This document shows positions 55,020-64,000 of a stretch of 64,000 bases of DNA, one piece after another (the first letter of the stretch is position 1; each line of letters begins with the position of its first letter). The DNA lies in assembly GCA_011319805.1 (NCBI GenBank), contig SJRY01000320.1, positions 372,001-436,000 of the forward strand, in the 5' to 3' direction. This DNA is from Macrocybe gigantea (taxonomy: Eukaryota; Basidiomycota; Agaricomycetes; Agaricales; Callistosporiaceae). The notes beneath the pieces were generated by a model that had not been told where the DNA came from, did no database searches, and saw only the letters and a program-made list of their open reading frames with translations. Both the position numbers and the translations under genes were made by a program.

Positions 55020-56042
55020 ATCTGTTGGAGCTCATTAATCTGTTCTGTTGTGTAAGGGGTAGATTATCAACTGTCATTCTGAGCTTTTTCGCTCCGTTGG
55101 TCACTCTGAAATTCGAGCTAAGTGCATCATGTGCTCCCTTGCGGGCTACACGTTTGATTGTGGTAACCGTCAAATACCAAAGTGGTAGTGCAGCTACCGA
55201 AAAAAGGACAATGACTAAGCAACGCGGCTGGTCCCTTGCTCACCTCTTCTTTTTTTTCCTTTTTGAAAGTCCTGGCTTGGCCGACTCGGACGCGCGATTT
55301 GCATGCTTGCGCCCTTATTTCGAAGATACGACGTGAAATTTTGAACCTTAAAGTATTCAAACGGAGGCCTTGGTGTTGGGCTTGCGATATCCAGGGGCGC
55401 TTGATTCAAGAGGGATAGGGATCAATCGTTGGGGCAATGTTGCAAGGATGCCAATCTGGTGTCGTTTCCGTCAGAGAGAAGGGCCTCGAGTGCGCGAAGA
55501 ATGTTCTATGCATACACGTACGGAACATATTCGATTTGTGGGCGTTGTTTCTGGTGCCTGATTCTGTTTAAAATCGATTCCTCCTTTAGTGCTGATACCA
55601 TCACGGTCCTTTCAAAGTGCGTGCCGCCGGACCGTGAAAAGGATGCTTCACGAGACGTGCAACGCTAAATTTGGGTCTCTTTCTGATGAAGGATCAGTGC
55701 TGGAACAGATCATAAGCCGGGGAATGTGATACACCGGTCGACTTTGTGATTGACAAGGTGATGTCTGCAGTCACGCGGACATCCAAACCGTAGCCTTCGA
55801 TATCAGCGCGCCATGATCATCACCTCCCGGGTTTCTCACTGACTAAAGATGGTAGCGTGACTTGCCCCAGAGTATCGACGAGTTACTGGCGCTCGCCTTC
55901 ATGTACGCGAACTCGTTTCTCGGCAGAGAGAAATCGACGACGTAGCAGATCTTTGTCGGTGCGCCTCATATAAAATTCAACAGTAGACTTGACACCTGAA
56001 ATAATTGCCGGCCTTCGGATAGGAGTCACGTTTTTATCCGCT
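55020..56042. other. intergenic between the two adenylating enzyme genes
   Basis: About 1 kb. No remnant of a third copy could be recognised. Confidence 0.4.
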
Positions 56043-58095
56043 ATGGATCCCAATCTTCGACTTAACCAAGTTGGCCTCCTACAACACCGGGTCAAAGCTG
56101 ATGGATCTCTACCGGTATTCAGGATACCCAAAACGCGAGGTCCAGAGCCCTGTCAAGAATGGACGACTGTGACGTTCGCGGAATATGGCGCTGATGTCGA
56201 CAAGGTTGCACACTGGTTGGATGCGGAGATGAAGGCTAGAGGTGTCCCTTCTGGCTCTGTTGTTAGCGTATGGTGAGCAGTCATTCTATCTCTGTTTTTC
56301 TTTTTCCTTGCACCATTGTCGACATGCGCCGCAATTTCCAGGTTCAGCGGATTTGAATATGCTCACTTCGTCTATATCATGGCACTGAGTAGAGCTCTCT
56401 ACGTCCCTCAGGCATTCAGCCTGAGTCTCACCGATGCAGGCGTCGTCTCCGATCTGATGGGGCAAGCTAACTCAAAGGCAATTGTATACGATCCCTCTCT
56501 CGAACCCTTGCTTTCTCTTTTCCCATTTCCCAAGCTTGCCACGGTTCCTATCACCAGTATTCCTAGTGTCGACAGGAGATACCAACTGCCGGACATTCCA
56601 GCCTCCGTCGATCGCGATGAAATCTGCTTCATCTATCACACATCGGGCTCAACATCTGGAAGCCCAAAGCTCGTTCCCATCGCGCGTAAAGCCATCAAGG
56701 GAACGATCGAGAAACAGGCCGCTGCATATAGACAGGGCGGACCATTTACGGGTCAAAACGTAATGACCCAGCTCGGAAGCTTTTGCCACGCTGCTACTTT
56801 GTTTCGTACGTCCCCCTACGACCCGATCAGTCAAATCTGTCGGACTCACAGCACTTGGTACCTCCATACAAGAATTTTTCGAGGTTCTGAATGATGGGGC
56901 GTGTTTCGTACAGCCTTCCAAACCGCGGTTCTCGCCGGAAGAGTTGACGAACATGGTCGAGAAATGCAGATTGAACCGCATCACGATGTTCGGTCCATTC
57001 GTCTCAATGCACATCAGGGCTGCCAAAAAAGACCCCGATTTTTTGCAGCTCCTTCAGAGCATGAGGACGATATCATATGGTGGGGCGAGTTTGCCCGTCG
57101 AAGATGATGAGTGGTCCTTCCGGAATGGGGTTCCTCTGGTCGTAAGTCGGCCACATCTCACATCCAAATTATCACATGTACTCACAATGGGAAAGAATAT
57201 CTATGCCAACACAGAATCCGGTGTGCCCTGTAACATCTTATTTTGCCTCTATATCATTACTGACGAGGTGTCTCTCAACTTGAGGCGTTCTCATGGCCTC
57301 CAAGCTCGGAGAATCAGCTCATCGTCTATATCCTCTCCCTGGCTCATCATATAGATTCGACCCTGTTGGTGAGACCACGCAGTTGGATATTTCGGAATCC
57401 GTTCAGCTGCTAGAGTTCGTGATACTTGCCGACTCCCAAGAACTGGCAAAATCACCGTTAGTCGGAGAGGATGGACACTTCCACACCGGAGACCTGTTCG
57501 AACGGCAAAAGGATGGATCCTACATCTTCCGCGGACGCGACGATGACTGGATCAAAGACGAAACCACCAAACGCTGCGATACAAAGTCCGTATTGCGATG
57601 TCTTTTCCGTGTCTAGAAGCTGCATCTTGCTATACTGATTTCTTGGACAGGGCCATCGAAGAGAAGGTACGCGAGACGTGCGGCGATTTGATCAAAGATT
57701 GCGTTGTCGTCGGAAACCAGAGGCCGTCTGTTGCGCTCTTCGTCGAGGTCGTGGGGTCCAACCTAACGTCGGAAGGCGGTCTGAAAGAAACGATCCTCGG
57801 GCGGATGAAAGACTTTAACAGCCGTCGATATACACACGAACGAGTCACTGACAAAAGGCTGATCATGGTCATCTCGGATGGTATCCTGCCTCGAACGGTA
57901 TGTCTTTCGTAGTCTCACTGATGAGCTGATGCACTGTCTTTTTCAATCGTTTAGACAAAAGGGAACCTCAGGTATGCTCTACGAACTGTGCTCTATAATT
58001 GCAGGTGCTAACCGATATCTCATAGGCGCCGGGCGATTGAGCAGGCATATGCCAAGGAGTTAGACGCTGCATACGCATCCGTTTATGGGCGTTGA
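56043..58095 (+). CDS. standalone adenylating enzyme (AMP-binding), copy 2
   Basis: Eight exons (56043..56272, 56342..56805, 56852..57141, 57196..57220, 57285..57585, 57651..57897, 57955..57971, 58026..58095) give 547 residues. The exon pattern matches copy 1 one for one, including identical sizes for exons 2 (464 nt), 4 (25 nt), 7 (17 nt) and 8 (70 nt). Motifs: HTSGSTSGSPK (A3), NIYANTESG (A5), FHTGDLFERQKDGSY (A7) and FRGRDDDWIKDE (A8), and a basic C-terminus with the A10-type lysine in TKGNLR. The fifth intron donor (GTCCGT) is weak. Coding frames are clean. The tandem arrangement and shared splice sites indicate local duplication. Substrate and pathway partners are unknown; the neighbours are F-box and cyclin genes rather than typical biosynthetic tailoring enzymes. 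Confidence 0.85.
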
Positions 58096-58413
58096 TACCA
58101 TTGAGACTCTTCTTGCCCTTCGTGCCTACGCGAGGCTCCTCATCACAATTTTGCGCTGCTATGGTATTTGTATGTACTCCGTTTGCCGTAACAACTTGGA
58201 CATGCCCTTACATTATTAGGATCGAAGAGCACCTTTTGATGAGTCACATAAGATGCATGCAGCCATATATGTTTATGAGAGTAGGAATGATAATCACCGC
58301 TGCATGGTTTTTTTTGGTTTCAAACAAAGATTCACAAGAGAACTAGATTGGATATACTAAAATAAACGAGGTACGTTAAAATGTTCATGCCATACACAAT
58401 GATCTGAAAATTA

Positions 58414-59703
58414 CTAAGCAAGCGCAATATCCATCGACTTCGATGTCAAAGGAAGCAGGCGCTTGAAGAATGGCAAAGACGAGCGACGGATCTCAGCAAG
58501 ACGCTTGCGCTGGTCAGCAGGAAGCGATCTGAATTTCAAGCTGAGGACTCCCGAAAATCGAGATAAATATTGATCATAGGCGGCAAGCGACTTCATCATG
58601 GGCTCTATCTCGTCATCGTCGTCGCATGCGAGAACGATGCTCAGTGCTTTGAGCCTCTTTGGGAAGGGCAGGCTACCCAGAACAGGCATAAGTGGCGGGT
58701 AAGACAGAGAGTCGACTTGAAGCGTCAAAGAGGACAGGTTCTTCAGGTTGCCCAAAGAAAAATCGCCCAAAGAAGTTTCGTCTGGAAGAAATTGCGTCAG
58801 TAAACTCGCGTTGCTTCCACGTTCGTATAGTTGCATACCAAAGTAATCGGGATGGTCTATAACCAACGTTTCAAGCGAAGACCCGAACCTCTCAGACAAC
58901 TTGTTGAAATTGATTCGGCGAAATTCCTTGATGACGAGCGACTTGAGACGGGAGAGGTCAAATGGCGCGTCGGGACTCAGGAAATACAAGTCCACCTCTC
59001 CGTCACGCTGCGTATCGTATTCGAGATTCTCGAGGAAAACTTTGCCCGCAGGGGTGGACCTGCTAGTGCGACGTGGGAAACAATCCAACATGAACAAGTT
59101 CTTGAGGTTCGAACACGCGAGCAGGAACTCGCAACTGAGGTCTTGAATTGCGACAACGTCCAAAGTCTGGAATGTTGGCAAGCGGACGAGCTGAAAGAGG
59201 GCAGACTCCATAGCTGGCGTCTTGAAGAGGATACTGGTCTCGCTGATGGATTGAAGGTATTGTACCTTGTTCAATTTTTTCAGGATCTGGGGTAGGACCT
59301 CTGCATCGTACTTTGCGCTTGGCTTGTTGGATTCAAAACCTGAGAGCTCGATCCGTTTGACGTAACCTGCGAGCTTCGGATTCTTGTTGATGGCATTAAG
59401 AAGGCGAACGTTGGACTTGTTTGTGCGACGTGTCTCCGTTTTTTCCATGTACAGCGAGACATGGAAAAAGAGAGGCGGCTGACAGATATCGGCAAAGGCG
59501 CGGCACACCAGGCAGCACCGTCTGAGCTGGTAGCTGTCATGCTGGTCTTGTATGTTGCCAAGAATCTCCCAAATCAGTTCGGGTGGAAGGCGTGACGAAA
59601 ATGGAGCAGAGAAACTCGACATTTCAAAGTCCGTTGCAACGAAAACTGGAGGGTGTAGAAGGCTGCTGAAGGAAGACCGACAAGGGATGATCAAAACCCA
59701 CAA
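58414..59703 (-). CDS. F-box/LRR-type hypothetical protein 2
   Basis: A single exon of up to 429 residues; the internal Met at 59622 (MSSFSAPFSSRLPPELIWEIL) is the more likely start because it directly precedes the F-box. The F-box reads LPPELIWEILGNI and CCLVCRAFADICQPPLFFHVSLYM. Leucine-rich repeats follow with regular LxxLxL spacing (LKNLFMLDCF, LKSLVIKEF, LETLVIDH, LKNLSSLTLQ). It is the longest and best-kept of the three F-box paralogues and lies convergent to adenylating enzyme copy 2. A substrate-receptor role in an SCF ubiquitin ligase is inferred from the family only. Confidence 0.8.
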   Translation of the reverse strand: MWVLIIPCRSSFSSLLHPPVFVATDFEMSSFSAPFSSRLPPELIWEILGNIQDQHDSYQLRRCCLVCRAFADICQPPLFFHVSLYMEKTETRRTNKSNVRLLNAINKNPKLAGYVKRIELSGFESNKPSAKYDAEVLPQILKKLNKVQYLQSISETSILFKTPAMESALFQLVRLPTFQTLDVVAIQDLSCEFLLACSNLKNLFMLDCFPRRTSRSTPAGKVFLENLEYDTQRDGEVDLYFLSPDAPFDLSRLKSLVIKEFRRINFNKLSERFGSSLETLVIDHPDYFGMQLYERGSNASLLTQFLPDETSLGDFSLGNLKNLSSLTLQVDSLSYPPLMPVLGSLPFPKRLKALSIVLACDDDDEIEPMMKSLAAYDQYLSRFSGVLSLKFRSLPADQRKRLAEIRRSSLPFFKRLLPLTSKSMDIALA

Positions 59704-60030
59704 TATATACTACTCGTCCGTGCTACGCTTTGACCACGCTTTGTTGTAGGCCATACTATTCTTGGCTGTGATTTTCATGGCCAAAGCATTGTGAAGACCT
59801 CTAGCAGTCACATGTTTTCAACATGGTTGTTTGCACTGCTTGGACCCGCTACAAGACGGTGTGGCCCCTGAAGGCAGTGAGATGGTATTAATTGTCTGTC
59901 TTCGAGGACATAAACAAACCTCATCGACCATTGTCCCGGGCCCAAAAGAGGTCAAAAATTGACTACCAGGAGCAGTCCGTCGACTTTGCTCAGTATACCG
60001 CCTTGCCATTTCATATCTTATCGAATTAAG

Positions 60031-60060
60031 AAGGTTTATAAGGTTTATAAGGTTTATAAC
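60031..60060. repeat. short tandem repeat, 9-bp unit x3
   Basis: The unit AAGGTTTAT occurs three times head to tail in the gap between F-box-like genes 2 and 3. No further copies were seen. Confidence 0.8.
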
Positions 60061-60163
60061 AGTTCAGACCCAGGGCGGTATCGATAGAGAAATCAATGTA
60101 ATAATCGGGTGCGTACGTCAAGTAGAGACAACCCAATATCATCGAATTGCAGATATTTCAATA

Positions 60164-61453
60164 TCAACACTCCCAGGCATAGCACAGCTTCATCGACTCC
60201 AGTGTCAATGGGATTGTAAGAGGGATATTCCATATGCGATCGTCCGGCTTTCCTGAGAACGCCAAAACAATGGTGCCCGAAAACCGGGAAAGGGTCCGGT
60301 CAAAGGCCGACAATGACTGCATAATAGTCTTTGAAGTGCCTATCTTATCCGGAATTCGGAATGTAATCGTCTTGAGCCGCTCGGGGGAAGGCAGGCTATC
60401 CAATAGAGGTATAAGTTCGGGAGTAAACGCAATCGTGAAGTCGAAGACCAAAGAAGACAACTTTGTCAGTTTAAAGAGAGTGGGAAAAGGAGGGTCTGAT
60501 TGTGGAGCACCCGGTGAGTATTTGCTCCCTAGAACGAATTAACACGGGAAGCACGTACCACTCTGGAGAATACCATGGTGGTACTCCAGCTCTAGGGTTT
60601 CTAGTGAGGAACAACATTCGTTGAAGAGCGCATCTACACCATTGGCAAGCATGTGCTTGAGAACCATGCTTTTGAGGCGAGTGACATCGAAAACGGCGCA
60701 GGGTCCGATAAACAAAATCGAAATGTCAGTCTGTTCATGCGTTTCGAGCTCGATGTTCTCCAGAACTGCTCTCTTGGTAGACTCAGACGATGCTTCCGGC
60801 TTGTTCTCGAATTCGCAGTCCTGGTAGCACAAGCTTTTGAGGCTTGTACAGGTGCAAAGCGCCTCAAAAGGCAGGCCCGTGACTTCTATCATCTCCAGGG
60901 TGTGGAGAGTAGGCAACTGTAGGAGATGCCGCATAGCAGACCTTACGTCTGGACCGGAAGGCAAATACGTCTCCGTAATCTTGAGAACCTCCACGCGTGT
61001 CAGTTTCATCACGATTTGGGGCAATGCTGCCGTTTCGTATTTTATGTGGTCACGGTTATTGTCGAAGTTCATGCTATGAATCTTGAGCTTTCGAACATAG
61101 CAAGCGATCCCGGGGTCCTCAGTGATTATGTTGAAGAAATCAGCAGTGTGTTTCTGCGACAGATTGCGCATATCGTCGTCCATGTGCAAAGTGATCTGGT
61201 GGAAGAGGAGTGGTCGGCCGATACTGGCGAAGGCACGGCATACTAATCTGAACGACGCAAAACCGGGGGATGGAAACCAGGACCAATAGACGAATTTGAG
61301 AATCTCTCCGAGGAGCTCAAGCGGAAGACGATCGAGAACTGGCCGGGGAACGGAATGGGGCATTTGTCTGACGACGTGACAATGGAGGAGACCTGAATGT
61401 GCGTGTGAGGGGATCAGACGATGATAATTCGTCATGAGCTGCCCAATGATCAT
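60164..61453 (-). CDS. F-box/LRR-type hypothetical protein 3 with a 30-nt intron
   Basis: Exons 60559..61453 and 60164..60528 on the minus strand. The F-box region reads LDRLPLELLGEILKF and SFRLVCRAFASIGRPLLFHQITLHM. Irregular leucine-rich repeats follow (LKSLCYQDCEF, LKSMVLKHM, LETLELEYHHG, LSSLVFDF). The likely start is the Met just before PHSVPRPVLDRLP rather than the first Met at 61453. The two coding blocks are joined only if the 30 nt 60529..60558 are removed (donor GTACGT, acceptor TTCTAG, TTAAT branch-like site); read through, they contain a TAA stop. The family relationship to genes 1 and 2 is clear from shared segments such as DDxxRNLSQK/PGIACYVRKLKIHS. Confidence 0.75.
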
Positions 61454-62466
61454 AAATAGGTAACCTGTCCTTTGTTACTCATGCGATTGTCTATACGCCA
61501 TGACAGAGGGGTTAATAAAAGGTTCATGATGCTTTGAGAAATGAAACAAAGGGGAAAACCTTTGTCGAAATGCCTCTGTCGGAGAGGTAGAATCATCGAT
61601 GAAACCACAGGAGCCATAGGATCTTCGCTATCGCCCTATCAATCGGGTGGACTAGAGTAGGCAGGTCTTGGCGACGGAGTGGCACACTAGTGAACACGTC
61701 CGGGTATCGTCGTAGTTGCCCATGCGAGCTAGCCGCGTGAGTACTATACAGAACTCCTCGCATAGAATACAAGTGGTATTCGCCCTCGAGCCCCATTGTG
61801 GCATTTCGGAGAATTTTTCCAAACAGCGGCACTGAAACCAAAAATTGAGTTCTGATGAGGTTACTATATCTACAGCTTAGCTTTGTTATGTTCCATGCCC
61901 AATAGATGTATGGCAGAGAACCAGCAGAACATAATCAAATTTTTGACAAGTCGAAAACCTTCTGTCGGTCGTAAAAGGGCAGGTTTGCAACCACGTGACC
62001 GCGTCTTGTCTCAAAAGGGTAGCTTTATGACGTCAGCGGACGTGGGCTCCTATTTGGTTTTGTCCTCAGTTTTTTTTTTTTTGTATCGCTGGTCCAAGTT
62101 CGTTTCGCAAGAGGCTTTTGAAAGACAATCCATATTACATTAGCATCCGCTCTGCATCCTTGTCTTTCAATAGGTATGCAGAGGAGAACTTGGACGTGGA
62201 ATTGTAGGTCCTGCCGGTTGATATAATGGATATGATCTAATGGTGATCGGTAGATCGTCTACAGGAAGACCCGGCGGGCGATATACAGCATCACGGAGCT
62301 GTGCTCGCCCCACCACCCCTTTAGAACGTTTAAATTCGATGGCATTTTGCATTTTCGAGTCTTTAGCTCGTTTGCTTGCAACCATCACTGCACTCAGACG
62401 ACTCTAGCACTCTTACAAACATCGCGCGCTCAAACTCGAACACAACAGCTTTTTTTCTGCATCGCT
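61454..62466. promoter_or_regulatory. divergent promoter region, F-box 3 / cyclin 3
   Basis: About 1 kb without a gene. It contains CACGTGACCGCG at 61992-62003, with the CACGTG core that Pho4-type bHLH factors recognise; the same 12-mer recurs at 63938. A T tract lies at about 62070-62081. Function is inferred only from the motif. Confidence 0.3.
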
Positions 62467-63560
62467 ATGACCGATTATCTCTTCCGCTCTCATCCTTCCT
62501 CGCTCATGCGCCCAGGAGCGCACGATCCGACCCTTTTGAAGATCCTGTCAAAGGGCCAGGACGTATCTGGTGATTTGCTACGCTTCGCCCTTTTCCGAGT
62601 CGTGAACGCCGTCGAGATCGACTTTGAAAACGCTGTTGAGGATATGCCGTGGATTACTTTGCCGGTTTATATCAAGCACCTCGTTCAGCGCGGATGCGTT
62701 AGCGTCCCCACGCTGTTCGTTGCTCTTGTATACCTTGACCGAGTACGAGCTACTTTTGCTCCTGATGTCAGGGGTGCGTAGCTTTGTTTCCAACTCTGTC
62801 TAATTCAATCTCACTCTTCTTCTCAGGCGAGCTTTCCACGCGACACAGGATGTTCCTGATCTCGCTCATGCTCGCTTCAAAGTACACCCAGGACATACAT
62901 CTCAATAACGCCGCTTGGGCACAGCGCGGTCTCCTGTTCTCTCGCCTGGAAGTCAGTCGGATGGAACGACAATTCCTGGAAATCCTCGATTACGATCTCA
63001 ACGTCTCTGAGGAGGACGTGCTCAAAGAGATTGAACCGTACATTCGGGTGCGTTACGCGCGAGTCACGGCAAAGCCACCCGCGAAGCCAGCCGTCGTTGG
63101 CGGAGTGAGATCGGACTGTGCCCCGCCCATAGCTCTGGCTTTTTCGAACCCCTTTGTCCAGCGCTCTGAAGGACAGGCCATGCGTCAAGAATTTAGAAGT
63201 CGCAACCTCATGCCATCTGGCTCAGCTTGCGAATCGCCCAAGGGGACGCAATACGTCTATCTCTCCAAACTGAGCCTGAGCCTCCCTTCTGGTTGCATTC
63301 TTCCCGGTAATACCCATCGTCCGTCGAGCACTAGGGATACCGCCACCCCTTCGCACCGCCGCGATCACAGCTCCGACTCCACCTCGTCCGAATTTACCGA
63401 CCCGGGATCCGCGTCGTCGCTCCAGTCGGTGTCGCTGAGCTCGGACAGCGATCTCGAAGTAGAGCAGGATATTCCACATCCCGCCGTCATGCGTTCTCGC
63501 ACCAGCACCAGAATTTGCAACTTCATGCGAGGAAAGTGGGGTCATCGGGCGGCCGGATAG
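62467..63560 (+). CDS. PHO80/PCL-type cyclin 3
   Basis: Exons 62467..62773 and 62827..63560 give 346 residues. The cyclin fold is well kept: ITLPVYIKHLVQRGCVSVPTLFVALVYLDR, then STRHRMFLISLMLASKYTQD, NNAAWAQRGLLF and MERQFLEILDYDLNVSEEDV. A Ser/Thr-rich regulatory tail follows. The single intron sits at the same codon and phase as in cyclins 1 and 2. Cyclins of this class activate Pho85-type kinases; which process (phosphate, polarity, cell cycle entry) cannot be told from the sequence. The tail contains SP/TP sites and acidic Ser runs (SLSSDSDLEVEQD) that could be phosphorylated. Confidence 0.87.
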
Positions 63561-64000
63561 CAGGCAATGACGCATGTTCGGATCGTTCATTTCAACCTCC
63601 TTTTTCGCGTCACGCGTAGGGGTTTTCAGTACCACGTCGGGTCCCGACACAGCCCCTACTAAGACGCTACGGCTTTCGTCGATGACGTTGGAGGTTTCTA
63701 CTATTGAGCAGCATGGGAGAGATAAATTCGCCGGAGACATTATAGCTCCTCGACCATATTCGTCATTGGACTGTTGTTTCGATCTCGTGAGCATTGTTGC
63801 ATCTGTCTTATCTGCTTCATGTCGTTATATCTTGCGCATTATTTTCTATTGTCATTCGCAGACTTGGTTCCATGTACACATCTTTCGCATTGCACGAAAT
63901 AGAAAATTAAACGCTTTTTTGCGACCATGGTGAATTACACGTGACCGCGACAATGTCGACGCATGCGCTGCTTTCTCATCCACTGCTTCTGCCGACCTTC
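63561..64000. other. right edge, no gene seen
   Basis: 3' flank of cyclin 3. It carries the second CACGTGACCGCG at 63938-63949, perhaps upstream of a gene outside the window. Confidence 0.4.

Overview
This window is nuclear DNA from a filamentous basidiomycete, most likely an Agaricomycete. Genes are cut by many 50-70 nt introns with CTNAY-type branch sites. The gene families are eukaryotic and fungal: DUF6533 seven-helix proteins, LysM proteins, PHO80-type cyclins, F-box/LRR proteins, a Rds1-type ferritin-like secreted protein, and APH/AIM9-like kinases. Nothing bacterial, no CRISPR array and no complete tRNA were seen. All gene models below were spliced by eye from the raw sequence.

Left part (1-28 kb). 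A LysM protein enters from the left edge. It is followed by ribosomal protein uL2 (-), a very long glutamine-rich SSXT/SS18-like chromatin co-activator (+), a C-terminal SH3 protein (+), an intron-containing Rep gene of geminivirus/CRESS-DNA type (-), an ATAD2/Yta7-type AAA+ bromodomain protein (-), a decaying region with kinase-like and other relics (about 20-23.6 kb), a secreted ferritin-like protein (+) and the elongation factor EAF (+). Much of this set acts on chromatin and transcription.

Middle part (28-44.5 kb). Two tandem DUF6533 membrane-protein genes (-) have diverged, one with a damaged splice donor. Then come an APH/AIM9-like kinase (+), KRR1 of the small-subunit processome (-) with an apparent one-nucleotide exon, an NCBP3-like cap-binding protein (+), an NmrA-like NAD(P)-binding protein (+) and an unrecognised conserved-looking protein (+).

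Right part (44.5-64 kb). Three PHO80/PCL-type cyclin genes and three F-box/LRR-type genes lie around a YEA4-like nucleotide-sugar transporter and two tandem standalone adenylating (AMP-binding) enzymes. This looks like a lineage-specific accessory neighbourhood grown by duplication.

Two sequence-level themes run through the window. First, at least four introns need a GC rather than GT donor, and in one case the tandem paralogue still has GT at the same place. Second, several otherwise well-conserved genes (ATAD2/Yta7, APH/AIM9, the first cyclin, YEA4, NCBP3) carry single-base frame breaks, most of them in short homopolymer runs. This pattern fits residual consensus error in the assembly at least as well as true gene decay.
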